From NCBI GenBank assembly GCA_003249645.1, contig QKIH01000044.1, forward strand, positions 1 through 64,000: a stretch of 64,000 nucleotides of DNA, written 5' to 3'. Shown one piece after another: positions 8,307 through 16,571 of this stretch; positions within the stretch are counted from its first letter, which is position 1; every line of letters begins with the position of its first letter. Source of the stretch: Desulfobulbaceae bacterium (GTDB lineage: Bacteria; Desulfobacterota; Desulfobulbia; Desulfobulbales; Desulfocapsaceae). The notes beneath the pieces were generated by a model. That model was not told where the DNA came from. It saw nothing but the letters and a program-made list of their open reading frames with translations, and did not search any database. Position numbers and translations under genes: made by a program.

Positions 8307-9137
8307 ATGACAGATTATTCAAAAATAGATCAGCCCGAGTTTCTCCAGCTTATTTTTCATCCGCTTGTTCAAGAAAAATCTCCTTTACCTGGGAATTCCT
8401 TTGATCTGGATATCGCAGTGGAAGAAGGTGTGACTCTCGGGTGCAGATTTTATACCTGTGATAAAGAAGCTCCGGTTATTCTCTATTTCCACGGCAACGG
8501 TGAAACGGTTAATGATCATAATGAAATCGCATATATGTATAATAAACATGGGATGAATTTATTTGTCACCACCTATCGCGGATACGGGTGGAGCAATGGC
8601 ACCCCAACTGTTGCATCGATGATGGCCGATGCCCAGACATCACTGGACTTTCTTGTTCAGTACATGAAGGAAAACGAATACACCGGACAGATCTTTGCTA
8701 TGGGACGATCTCTCGGCTCTGCCAGTGCAATTGAGATCGCTTCCAAGAAAGAAAATCCTGTTAAAGGACTTATAATAGAAAGCGGATTTGCAGATATTAT
8801 CCCGCTCGCAGAAAAGCTCGGTGTTAATGTTGCAGAACTTGGCCTTACAGAAGAAGACGGGTTTAATTCCAAGGCAAAAATTGAAATCGTTGAACGTCCG
8901 ACCTTCATATTGCATGGCCAGAAGGATGAACTCATTTCTGTTAATGAAGGCGGTAAACTCCAGGCCGCGTGCGGAGCAAGAAACAAACAGTTTCAAATCA
9001 TTCCCGGAGCAAATCATAACACCATGATAAGCACAGCCGGAGATCTGTATTTTCAAACGATAAAGACATTCATCGATACCATAACAGGTGCAAATAGCTG
9101 GCGTAAGAGACGCAAAGCATTTAAAAAAGGTGAATAA
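8307..9137 (+). CDS. Alpha/beta hydrolase (serine hydrolase)
   Basis: This is a 276-aa cytoplasmic alpha/beta-hydrolase fold protein. An oxyanion loop segment YFHGNGE is followed by the nucleophile elbow GRSLGSA. The acid is probably the Asp of HGQKDEL, and the base is His in GANHNTM, giving an intact Ser-Asp-His triad. Substrate unknown; homologues are annotated as esterases or peptidases of the BAAT/Abhd13-like kind. The ORF track begins at 8112 inside the tRNA. The ATG at 8307 (MTDYSKIDQPEF) is the first plausible start after the tRNA terminator, although no strong Shine-Dalgarno is visible. The C-terminus is a short basic tail. Confidence 0.8.
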   Translation: MTDYSKIDQPEFLQLIFHPLVQEKSPLPGNSFDLDIAVEEGVTLGCRFYTCDKEAPVILYFHGNGETVNDHNEIAYMYNKHGMNLFVTTYRGYGWSNGTPTVASMMADAQTSLDFLVQYMKENEYTGQIFAMGRSLGSASAIEIASKKENPVKGLIIESGFADIIPLAEKLGVNVAELGLTEEDGFNSKAKIEIVERPTFILHGQKDELISVNEGGKLQAACGARNKQFQIIPGANHNTMISTAGDLYFQTIKTFIDTITGANSWRKRRKAFKKGE

Positions 9138-9198
9138 CAACGCAAAACGATTTGTGAATTTCGTATAAGAAACATAGAGTAGCATAAAGGGGGAGAAA

Positions 9199-9708
9199 AT
9201 GGGGAATTCTGTAAAGCGCGAAAATCCACTCACCTGGGATGAATATTTTATGGCCGTGGCCCTGCTTTCAGCCCAGCGAAGCAAAGATCCGAACACCCAG
9301 GTCGGAGCCTGTATCGCCAACGAACAGAATAAGATTGTCGGTGTCGGCTATAACGGATTTCCGTTAGGATGTTCTGATGATGAACTGCCCTGGGCTAGAG
9401 AAGGCAACTTTCTTGACACTAAATACCCATATGTCTGCCATGCCGAACTCAATGCCGTATTAAACTCGATTTCCAGAGATCTTCGTGGTTGCAGAATATA
9501 TGTCGGTCTTTTCCCATGCAACGAATGCACAAAGGTTATCATTCAGTCTGGAATCAGCGAAATCATTTATCTCTCAGATAAATATAGAGATACGGACGCA
9601 GTGAAAGCCTCAAAAATCATGATAGAAAAGGCCCCTGGAATCAGCTACAGAAAGCTTGAAACAAATCTGGAGAACATAAAAATTGCTCTTCACGAACACC
9701 TGATATAA
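9199..9708 (+). CDS. Deoxycytidylate (dCMP) deaminase
   Basis: A zinc-dependent deaminase of the CDA/ComEB type, converting dCMP to dUMP for thymidylate synthesis. The zinc and proton-shuttle motif CHAELNAV puts His81 and Glu83 in place, and PCNEC supplies Cys107 and Cys110. The NTQVGACI and GYNGFP segments are typical of dCMP deaminases rather than TadA. Length 169 aa is normal. A very strong Shine-Dalgarno (AGGGGGAG, 9188-9195) sits close to the ATG. The 3' end converges on thiL across a 13-nt gap containing a hairpin. Confidence 0.88.
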   Translation: MGNSVKRENPLTWDEYFMAVALLSAQRSKDPNTQVGACIANEQNKIVGVGYNGFPLGCSDDELPWAREGNFLDTKYPYVCHAELNAVLNSISRDLRGCRIYVGLFPCNECTKVIIQSGISEIIYLSDKYRDTDAVKASKIMIEKAPGISYRKLETNLENIKIALHEHLI

Positions 9709-9747
9709 CCTTCTTTTCCTATCAGGTGTGTTCATACCCCTGATAGG
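9694..9747. terminator. Overlapping hairpins between convergent genes (possible bidirectional terminator)
   Basis: Two mutually exclusive stems share the arm at 9718-9733. GAACACCTGATA (9694-9705) can pair with TATCAGGTGTGTTC (9720-9733, 2-nt bulge), and CCTATCAGG (9718-9726) can pair perfectly with CCTGATAGG (9739-9747). They cover the stop codons of both convergent genes. There is no clean T-run on either strand, so termination is an inference. Confidence 0.45.
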
Positions 9748-10693
9748 AAATATCTTCTATCCTGCCGTTCTTTCTCTGCAGACGCACGCCCTGCCCCTCT
9801 TGTATCTCCCCTATTCGATAGAGTGAAAAACCTTCTTTTCGCAGGCCATGCAGTGATGTTTCTTTGTCAGCAGGAACTGTGAAAACCAGCTGATATTCTT
9901 CTCCGCCTTTCAGCTGTATGGCTGTCGGATCGAGTTGGAGTGCATTGCAATATTCTGAAAAGTTCTCTTCCATGGGCAGCAGGTTTTCATCGAGAATCGC
10001 CCCTACTCCGCTTTCATGACAGATATGCGCGAGATCGGTTGCTATGCCGTCAGAAAGATCCTGCATTGCAGAAACTAACTTTCCTTCTGCCAATCTCCTG
10101 CCAAGTTTCACCTGTGGAGATGGATCAAGATGGGCAAGATGAAAAAGTGTAAGCTCCTCCACTGACATGCCGGCCTGAAAAAGCTTCAAGCCAAGAGCAG
10201 CCGAGCCAAGACAACCGCTTACAAAGACAATATCCCCGGCTAATGCACCGGATCGTTTAACGGGAGAGACTCCGGCACTGGTTCCTACTACGGTAACTGA
10301 AAAAGAAAGCTCGTTTCCGCTAACAGTATCTCCTCCAATGACTGCGCAGCCGTATTCACTGCACATATCGCCAATACCGCCGAGAAATTGCTCAAGCCAT
10401 TCATCCTTTACTGCAGGCGGAAAGCAAAAAGTGAGCAAGATAAATTTCGGAATACCTCCCATCGCTGCAATATCACTGATGTTCGCTGCAATGGATTTGC
10501 GTCCTAAACGATAAGGGTCATGCCAGTTGAGGTTGAAATGCACATTGTCTACCAGCATATCGGTGGTAATCATCCAGGGATTGGAAGCGGTGTTGCCGAA
10601 TAGAGCACAATCATCGCCAATCCCGGCAAAGAGCATTGAATCCACACGATGATACCGCTCGCGGATTTTTCTTATAAGCTCTCTTTCAGCCAC
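9722..10693 (-). CDS. thiL: Thiamine-monophosphate kinase
   Basis: ThiL phosphorylates thiamine monophosphate to the active cofactor thiamine diphosphate. It belongs to the PurM/AIR-synthase-like ATP-binding fold. Characteristic motifs are GIGDDCALF (about 24-32), TTDMLVDNVHFN, AANISDIAAMGG and GGDTVSG in the N-terminal half, and SDGIATDL with the GGEEYQLVF segment in the second half. Length 323 aa matches the family. It is the last gene of a minus-strand run that starts at 15107, with 4 nt separating it from the gene before. No other thi biosynthesis gene lies beside it; yjbQ at 31 kb is sometimes linked to thiamine. Confidence 0.93.
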   Translation of the reverse strand: MAERELIRKIRERYHRVDSMLFAGIGDDCALFGNTASNPWMITTDMLVDNVHFNLNWHDPYRLGRKSIAANISDIAAMGGIPKFILLTFCFPPAVKDEWLEQFLGGIGDMCSEYGCAVIGGDTVSGNELSFSVTVVGTSAGVSPVKRSGALAGDIVFVSGCLGSAALGLKLFQAGMSVEELTLFHLAHLDPSPQVKLGRRLAEGKLVSAMQDLSDGIATDLAHICHESGVGAILDENLLPMEENFSEYCNALQLDPTAIQLKGGEEYQLVFTVPADKETSLHGLRKEGFSLYRIGEIQEGQGVRLQRKNGRIEDISYQGYEHT

Positions 10694-10697
10694 GTTT

Positions 10698-11066
10698 TTA
10701 TTTTATCCTTTTCAGAAAGCCTTTTTTCTTATCCGTCGCCTGCTCTTCTTCAATGCCGAGATCGGGCTTTTTCACATCGACCTTTACAGCCTTCACGAAA
10801 CGTTTTTTTCCTCCCATGGTGAAGATCTCCATTCCGGTCATCTGTTCAGTTCTCAACGTCCAGGTAGTCTGCTGCAAGGGAATAGTGAGAAAAGCCAGAC
10901 CAACATGCCACCACTCATCTTTTCTGGAATCGTCACGCACTATACCTGTTACCTGGGCGTATATGCCGTTCTGGGATTCTTCCAGAAGAATTAAGACTAT
11001 ATCTCCAACATCTAGTGTTTCTTTGAACTCCATGATCTGCGAGAGTTCTTTTACCAACGATTCCAT
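10698..11066 (-). CDS. Conserved-looking protein of unknown function
   Basis: I do not recognise this 122-aa protein. It has no signal peptide or membrane segment. An N-terminal helix is followed by a predominantly beta region (VGDIVLILLEES through WHVGLAFLTIPLQQTTWTL), and the C-terminus is strongly basic (DKKKGFLKRIK). The beta-rich part is reminiscent of small barrel domains such as PilZ, but the RxxxR and DxSxxG motifs of PilZ are absent. Its start codon overlaps the stop of the upstream gene by 1 nt and thiL follows after 4 nt, so it is translated from the same mRNA. Confidence 0.55.
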   Translation of the reverse strand: MESLVKELSQIMEFKETLDVGDIVLILLEESQNGIYAQVTGIVRDDSRKDEWWHVGLAFLTIPLQQTTWTLRTEQMTGMEIFTMGGKKRFVKAVKVDVKKPDLGIEEEQATDKKKGFLKRIK

Positions 11067-12787
11067 TACTCTTTTCCTTCTTCCAATCGAATGACGGTAT
11101 CGACCGTCATGGTGTTATCAATTCTGCCAACTCTGTACCCAATGGCCTTGTACATGCTTAATCCGTCCAGTACCGGGTGAATAAGCCTGTCGATGACAAT
11201 TTTTGACTTCATCGCAGCTTCTCTGTCCTGGATCGCCAAAACCGTCCCTCCCCAGCTTACCACTTCTTTCATAATCTTAAAAAAGCTTTGCAGCTGTACA
11301 TAACAAAGAATATTGTTTTCGTCATGAAAGCCTTTTGTTACCTGAGCAAAACCATTTTCTTTAGAAAATGAAACAGGTTTATCGAGATGATCGATGATGT
11401 CTTCTAAAAATGGTTTGCTGCTTGCCAGAACAAAGTAATCACCATGTATCGTATAGCCAAGTTGCATGCTGTTTTGTGAATATTCACCCCAGAGGGTCAA
11501 GGTGTCTTCTCCATGTTTCTCCTGGTGAGTAACGACATTATTGTCTTTAATCACCTTTTCCATCATCTTTTCAAATTTTGGTCTGTCATTGATACGGATA
11601 TACATGCCGAAATCAGGTACCGGCAAGAAAAACGGCACTTCGCTGTCTCTTAGCAGGAAGGTTGGCCTGTGATCAAACAGTGAAAAGAAATCATCAAGCT
11701 CCAGACCAGTATTCTTTTGTATTTCATTTTGTAAATTCTGAATCTGTTCATCGGTGAAATTTCTGTCATGAACAGCGAATTTGTAGAGGTCTTTCAGGAG
11801 AAAGGTATTGGTCCAGTAATAAATAAGAAGATCTTCAGGAACCATCTGGACCATCGGATTTTCTTCAGGCGGAACGAGTACGATGTTTTTCATACTGCTG
11901 TCCATTTTATCAGGCCTGAACACAATTGAAGAATGGGTTTGCATCGAACCGTCTTTGACAGGATAGACCGCAGAAGAAAGATGTGAATAATTATCGAGAA
12001 GTTCAAGTTCCTTGGAAATGGCGTCTAAATCTTCCGGGCTGTATGCCTTTATATAGGCAAGAATAGTTTCTTTCAGCGGCCCTGCCTGAAAGAATGCAAA
12101 CTGCAGAGCATTTTTGTGCTTTTCCTGGGCCTTTTTAAATGCCTTGTTAGCTTTTAAATCGGCGGATTGGTTTTTATGACGATCTATTGCCGACTTTATT
12201 ACAGTGTCTGAAAATGAAAAAAGAACCCTGTTTGCAACAACAGCCGCGTAGAGTGTAAATTGATCATCGAGCTTATAATAAAGGATCTTTTCCTCCAGAT
12301 ATCGCAGTTCACCATTATTATCGCTTTTTGGAATCAACTTCGCCAGAGCAGCAAGAGCTATTGCCGACTTTTTCGGCTTTGCAATAACTAGTAGAGATTC
12401 CTTGAGGTTATCTAATCTGCTTACCTCTTGATATATTTTTGTGTTTGGAAGAAGAGCGACAATAAAATGTTCTCCAAAGATTTCATGTACCAGTGGATTA
12501 TTAACTGTTTCCTGTATATCCTCAATAACCTGTTCAACGTGCCGTCTCGATTCTTCAGGCAACTGCAGGTCATTGATAATACCTCTATAATCAATAGCTT
12601 TGATTGTATTGCCAAGTTTTGAACTGTCATATTTTTTATACATTTTAGTCAGGTTATCCTGACGAATATAACCGATAACATTTTGCGGCAGCAGATCAAC
12701 AGCAGTAATTTCCTCATCATCACTTATTATGAAATAGATAGAAACACAGGCAAGCAACAGAACAATAATCAAGATTAGTTTTTTCAT
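11066..12787 (-). CDS. Membrane-anchored periplasmic protein of unknown function
   Basis: The 573-aa protein begins with a hydrophobic N-terminus (MKKLILIIVLLLACVSIYF). It can be read as a signal anchor or, because of LLAC, as a weak lipobox. The rest is soluble and would lie in the periplasm. The sequence from VDLLPQNVIGYIR onward, with repeated segments of the form 'FSFSDTVIKSAIDRHK' and 'VLASSKPFLEDIIDHL', resembles the DUF3352-type proteins found in several Gram-negative phyla; that family call is tentative. No catalytic motif is visible. It sits between comM and the 122-aa unknown, with the latter's start coupled to its stop. Confidence 0.6.
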   Translation of the reverse strand: MKKLILIIVLLLACVSIYFIISDDEEITAVDLLPQNVIGYIRQDNLTKMYKKYDSSKLGNTIKAIDYRGIINDLQLPEESRRHVEQVIEDIQETVNNPLVHEIFGEHFIVALLPNTKIYQEVSRLDNLKESLLVIAKPKKSAIALAALAKLIPKSDNNGELRYLEEKILYYKLDDQFTLYAAVVANRVLFSFSDTVIKSAIDRHKNQSADLKANKAFKKAQEKHKNALQFAFFQAGPLKETILAYIKAYSPEDLDAISKELELLDNYSHLSSAVYPVKDGSMQTHSSIVFRPDKMDSSMKNIVLVPPEENPMVQMVPEDLLIYYWTNTFLLKDLYKFAVHDRNFTDEQIQNLQNEIQKNTGLELDDFFSLFDHRPTFLLRDSEVPFFLPVPDFGMYIRINDRPKFEKMMEKVIKDNNVVTHQEKHGEDTLTLWGEYSQNSMQLGYTIHGDYFVLASSKPFLEDIIDHLDKPVSFSKENGFAQVTKGFHDENNILCYVQLQSFFKIMKEVVSWGGTVLAIQDREAAMKSKIVIDRLIHPVLDGLSMYKAIGYRVGRIDNTMTVDTVIRLEEGKE

Positions 12788-12806
12788 ATTCTATTAATAG
12801 TTTAAT

Positions 12807-14336
12807 TTATTGAAGAAAACTCATTCTACGGTATTGAATGGCCTCTGCAACGTGTGAAGTGCCTATTTCCGCAGTACCGCTCAAATCTGCCACTGTACGG
12901 GCTATTTTTAAAATTCTGTGATACCCCCTTGCTGACAGGCCAAGCTTGTCCATGCTTTTTTCAATCAATTTCTCAGAACTTTTATCAAGAGTACAATGCT
13001 CCTCTATCTCACTGCTGCCCATTTGCGCATTACAGGTTATACTTGCGGAGGATTCAAAGCGTTTCTGCTGTATTTTTCTACACCTGTTTACACGTGAACG
13101 TATTTCTGCACTTTTTTCAATAGCATCATCTTGCTGGAGTTCATTGAATTTGAGTGCGGGGACATCAAGAGAAATGTCAATCCTGTCCAGAAGAGGACCG
13201 GACATTTTGGAGTGATACCGTTGAATTTGGGCAGGAGTGCAGCTGCATCGATTATGGGTGTCACCGTAGTAGCCGCATGGGCAAGGGTTAAGGGAACAAA
13301 CGAGCATAAAATTGGCCGGATAGGTTACGGACATATTGGCTCTGGATACAGTGACAGCTCCCTCTTCCAGAGGTTGTCGAAGGGTTTCCAAAACATGTTT
13401 ACTGAACTCCGGCAATTCATCGAGAAAAAGAACGCCATGGTGAGCAAGAGAAATTTCACCTGGTTTTGGATATGTTCCCCCACCGATAAGTCCGGCATCA
13501 GAAATTGTATGATGAGGAGCACGAAAAGGCCTGACTGTAAGCAGACCTTTTGTTTCATAAAGGGGTTGTGCAACAGAGTAAATTTTAGTTATTTCTAGAG
13601 ATTCGTTAAATTCAAGATCTGGTAAAATTGTTGGCAGGCGTTGCGCTAGCATGGTCTTGCCGGAACCAGGCGGACCGGAAAACAACAGATTATGCCCACC
13701 GGCTGCAGCAACTTCAAGAGCTCTTTTTGCATGTTTTTGCCCTTTCACGTCGGCATAATCAATTTCGAAGCGAACATTTCCAGAATCACTTCTCGTTTTC
13801 TGATACGTTGCAGACTCCAGCAGCGCGGTACCATTGCAAAACTCAACCGCTTCGCTCAAATGGTTTACGCCGATAATTTTTATATCTTTTACTACAGCCG
13901 CTTCATTGCTATTGGCTGCAGGCACTATAGCCGTATCCAGGCCTCTTTCCTGTGCGGCAATGACCATGGGTAGAATACCTCGCACAGGTTTTACTCCCCC
14001 GTCCAGCGAAAGCTCACCGATGATGCAATATTTGTTTAGCTCAACATTTTTTATCGTTTCTGCTGCAAGCAGCAATGCTATCGCTATAGGCAGATCAAAA
14101 CCTGCTCCTTCTTTCTTGTGATCGGCCGGAGCGAGATTAACGGTGATCCGTTTATTGGGAAAACTGTAGCCGCTGTTCATTAAGGCAGCTTTTACCCGAT
14201 CCCGGCTTTCCCGTATTGCGTTGTCGGGCAAACCGACAATGGAAAACATTGGAAGGCCATTTGAGATATCAACCTCTACATCCACCGGGAAACCGTCTAT
14301 TCCTCTTACTGAACAGCTGAAAACCTTTGAGAGCAT
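12807..14336 (-). CDS. comM: YifB/ComM-family magnesium-chelatase-like AAA+ ATPase
   Basis: ComM is a hexameric AAA+ helicase that promotes branch migration during natural transformation in several Gram-negatives. An N-terminal ComM/ChlI domain (VFSCSVRGIDGFPVDVEVDI at the start) is followed by the ATPase core with Walker A GPPGSGKTM (about 219-227) and Walker B LFLDELPEF. A four-Cys cluster (CSLNPCPCGYYGD...CSC) and the Mg_chelatase C-terminal helical domain (ARGYHRILKIARTVADL) follow. Length 509 aa is normal. The ATG directly follows the TAA of the upstream methyltransferase (TAAATG), so the two are coupled. Competence genes are not nearby, and a housekeeping recombination role is equally possible. 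Confidence 0.9.
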   Translation of the reverse strand: MLSKVFSCSVRGIDGFPVDVEVDISNGLPMFSIVGLPDNAIRESRDRVKAALMNSGYSFPNKRITVNLAPADHKKEGAGFDLPIAIALLLAAETIKNVELNKYCIIGELSLDGGVKPVRGILPMVIAAQERGLDTAIVPAANSNEAAVVKDIKIIGVNHLSEAVEFCNGTALLESATYQKTRSDSGNVRFEIDYADVKGQKHAKRALEVAAAGGHNLLFSGPPGSGKTMLAQRLPTILPDLEFNESLEITKIYSVAQPLYETKGLLTVRPFRAPHHTISDAGLIGGGTYPKPGEISLAHHGVLFLDELPEFSKHVLETLRQPLEEGAVTVSRANMSVTYPANFMLVCSLNPCPCGYYGDTHNRCSCTPAQIQRYHSKMSGPLLDRIDISLDVPALKFNELQQDDAIEKSAEIRSRVNRCRKIQQKRFESSASITCNAQMGSSEIEEHCTLDKSSEKLIEKSMDKLGLSARGYHRILKIARTVADLSGTAEIGTSHVAEAIQYRRMSFLQ

Positions 14337-15107
14337 TTATCGTTCCTTTTGCTGATAGAGCTTCTGCATTTCTATGCTGTATGGACCATTTTGGTGTTGA
14401 TATACAAAAAAAGGAGGCAGAACAACGCACTCACTTCCCCCGTTTTTCGTTGCCTCGACAAGAACCAGACTTGCACTGCATGCCTGAGGATAACTGTAAA
14501 TCAGCTGCATTTTCTTTATTTCAAGATTGTCCGCTGAAAGTATGCTGAACAATTCAGTAATGCGTTTTGCCGGATAACATAGGGTTATGGTACCCTTATT
14601 AATCAAAACCTTTTTAGCAGCCGCGGCGATGTCTTTCAAATCGGCATAAATCTGGTGTCTAGCCCCGTAGGCTTCCTGATTTATGTTTGTGCGACCGGTT
14701 CCGGTGCTGAAATATGGCGGATTGCAGTATATATGATCAGTACTTTCAGGTTTTAGATATTGAAGAATATTTTTTAAATCGCCTGATATCGGATAAATCA
14801 GGTCATCAAAACGATTTTGAATAACATTATGCTGCAGCAGATTAAACAGGGAGGATTGAATTTCGACAGCGTAAATTTTCTCTATAAGGCCATTATATCT
14901 ATACGCTAAAATCAGGCTTATCACACCGCAACCGGCTCCGAGATCAAGCAGGCGGCTCTTGCTTTTTGGTAATGTAAAATGCGCAATAAGTACCGGATCG
15001 ATGGAAAACCTGTATCCATCCAGATGCTGCCGACAGACCAGGTCCTGATCAAACAGGGTGTCTTCTGTTACTTGCAGTTTCGTTAAATCAGTCATACCTA
15101 TTCCCAT
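14337..15107 (-). CDS. TrmN6-like SAM-dependent methyltransferase
   Basis: A Rossmann-fold N6-adenine methyltransferase of the YfiC/TrmN6 group, which modifies A37 of tRNA1(Val) in E. coli. The SAM-binding loop is LDLGAGCGVISL (about 55-66), and the catalytic N6-adenine motif NPPYF is present (about 128-132). The N-terminal 'DGYRFSIDPVLIAHF' segment is also family-typical. Two starts are possible: ATG at 15107 and ATG at 15095 (MTDLTKLQVTED). The second is nearer family starts, but neither has a strong Shine-Dalgarno. It is the first gene of the minus-strand run trmN6-comM-unknown-unknown-thiL. The target RNA is inferred from family only. Confidence 0.8.
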   Translation of the reverse strand: MGIGMTDLTKLQVTEDTLFDQDLVCRQHLDGYRFSIDPVLIAHFTLPKSKSRLLDLGAGCGVISLILAYRYNGLIEKIYAVEIQSSLFNLLQHNVIQNRFDDLIYPISGDLKNILQYLKPESTDHIYCNPPYFSTGTGRTNINQEAYGARHQIYADLKDIAAAAKKVLINKGTITLCYPAKRITELFSILSADNLEIKKMQLIYSYPQACSASLVLVEATKNGGSECVVLPPFFVYQHQNGPYSIEMQKLYQQKER

Positions 15108-15260
15108 AACGGGGAGTTAAGTGCCCCCTATTATTCGTGTATTTATTTTACTCATCAGGGTATAGTTTTGCGGAACCGTAAAGTGTCAACTGAAACATTT
15201 TTTTTCGTAACACATCGAAAAAACAATTTATAATAATAAGATATATCATCGGAGGTTACA
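15108..15260. promoter_or_regulatory. Divergent promoter region (trmN6 / queD)
   Basis: The 153-nt gap between divergent genes is AT-rich. A TATAAT hexamer (15229-15234) lies 26 nt upstream of the queD ATG, but no convincing -35 is found at the right distance. A GGGG...CCCC hairpin lies near 15113-15128 on the trmN6 side. I looked for a preQ1-type leader before queD and did not see one. Confidence 0.4.
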
Positions 15261-15641
15261 ATGTTTGATATTTTCATAGATACCCATTTTGCAGGAGGAC
15301 ATCATCTTCGTGATTATCCCGGCGATTGCGAAACCCCGCATGGTCACAATTGGAAGGTACAGGTAACTGTCAGGGCAACGGAACTTGATCATCTTGGGAT
15401 GGGTGTTGATTTTACTGTTGTAAAAAAAGCCGTCAAAGAAACGCTTAAAAAAATAGACCATAAAAATCTTAACGAGCTGCCGATGTTTCAAAAAGTGAAT
15501 CCATCATCAGAAAATATTGCGATTTTTATTTATGACGATCTTAAAGATGCGCTCAACCATGAAAGATACAGCCTGTATTCAGTTACGGTAAGGGAAACTG
15601 ATTTTCAGGGTTTAACCTATTACGGACCTTCTAAAAGCTGA
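15261..15641 (+). CDS. queD: 6-carboxytetrahydropterin synthase QueD
   Basis: QueD converts dihydroneopterin triphosphate to 6-carboxytetrahydropterin on the queuosine (preQ0) pathway. The zinc ligands are the His in HFAGGHH and the two in PHGHNW, with the catalytic Cys of GDCETPHGH. The C-terminal half has IDHKNLNELP, the dimer and substrate region typical of the family. Length 126 aa is usual. GGAGG lies upstream of the ATG (CGGAGGTTACA). No other que gene is in the window. The next gene (a sugar kinase) starts 2 nt after its stop, so the two are likely co-transcribed although unrelated in function. Confidence 0.93.
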   Translation: MFDIFIDTHFAGGHHLRDYPGDCETPHGHNWKVQVTVRATELDHLGMGVDFTVVKKAVKETLKKIDHKNLNELPMFQKVNPSSENIAIFIYDDLKDALNHERYSLYSVTVRETDFQGLTYYGPSKS

Positions 15642-15642
15642 A

Positions 15643-16536
15643 ATGTCTTCATCCGGCAACTCAACCATGACTACTCCGACCTTTTTCCTCGGCGTTGACG
15701 GAGGCGGCACCAAATGTCGGGTAAGGCTTTGCGATAATCGAGGAACGATCCTAGGCGAAGGACACTCGGGCCCTGCCAATATCACCCTGGGCCTAGAAGA
15801 AAGTTTTGCCAGCATTCTTTCGGCCACGAAGGTCCTGCTCGAAAAAAGCAATTTAGATGTTTCAATTCTGCAAAACACAAGAGCAGGACTTGGTCTTGCG
15901 GGAGTAGTTCAGCAAAGCGACATTGATGAAATCTGTTCGTTCCCTCACCCCTTTCATTCAGTTTGTGCAGATTCTGATGCCGCCACTGCCTGCATTGGTG
16001 CTCACGATGGAGAAGACGGCGGGATAGTTATACTTGGTACAGGCAGTCATGCTTTAGCTTTTCATCAGGGTGGCAAGATATCCATCGGCGGTTGGGGATT
16101 CACAATTTCAGATCATGGGAGCGGTGCCCAGCTTGGCCTCAAGGCAATTCGTCTGGCTCTGCTTGCCCATGAAACGCAACATGCACAATCACCTTTTATT
16201 CATGAAATTCTTTCTTATTTTGATTTTTCATCTTTAAAAATATTTCACTGGAGCAAAACAGCAAACCCGGCAGATTACGGCAGGTTCGCAAAAATTGTTG
16301 CTGATTTTGCCAAGGAAAATGACCAATCTGCTATTTCCCTCCTCCGCCAGTCGGCTCAAGAGGCTGAAATTCTCATTAAAGGCCTCATTGATTTACATGT
16401 CAGCCGTATCGCACTTTACGGGGGAATGGTTTCGGTTATCAGCCCATTCATACATGATGATTTTGGGACATATCTTGTTCAGCCTCAGCAAGATGCCATC
16501 TCAGGAGCTGTTATCATGGCTATGAATAATTATTGA
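15643..16536 (+). CDS. BadF/BadG-type ATPase, probable N-acetylglucosamine kinase
   Basis: An ASKHA-fold ATPase of the BcrAD_BadFG family, whose sugar-kinase members phosphorylate N-acetylglucosamine or glucosamine. The phosphate-1 motif is FFLGVDGGGTKCRVRL (about 14-29). GLGLAGV follows, then CADSDAATACIGA, the adenosine loop VILGTGSHA, and GGWGFTISDHGSGA. The last is characteristic of the GlcNAc-kinase/NAGK group. Length 297 aa fits. Directly downstream is nagA, so the pair would take GlcNAc to GlcNAc-6-P and then to GlcN-6-P, feeding cell-wall and lipid A precursors from recycled murein sugar. The substrate is inferred from context plus family. Start 2 nt after queD. Confidence 0.78.
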   Translation: MSSSGNSTMTTPTFFLGVDGGGTKCRVRLCDNRGTILGEGHSGPANITLGLEESFASILSATKVLLEKSNLDVSILQNTRAGLGLAGVVQQSDIDEICSFPHPFHSVCADSDAATACIGAHDGEDGGIVILGTGSHALAFHQGGKISIGGWGFTISDHGSGAQLGLKAIRLALLAHETQHAQSPFIHEILSYFDFSSLKIFHWSKTANPADYGRFAKIVADFAKENDQSAISLLRQSAQEAEILIKGLIDLHVSRIALYGGMVSVISPFIHDDFGTYLVQPQQDAISGAVIMAMNNY

Positions 16537-16571
16537 CGGTATACGTAAGAATCGAATCGGGACTATCTTGT

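Noticed and set aside
8640-9320. 226-aa minus-strand ORF
   Set aside because: Antisense to the hydrolase and dCMP deaminase, both of which have clear catalytic motifs; the translation has no recognisable domain.
15108-15260. preQ1 riboswitch before queD
   Set aside because: No sequence resembling the conserved preQ1 aptamer was found in the gap.
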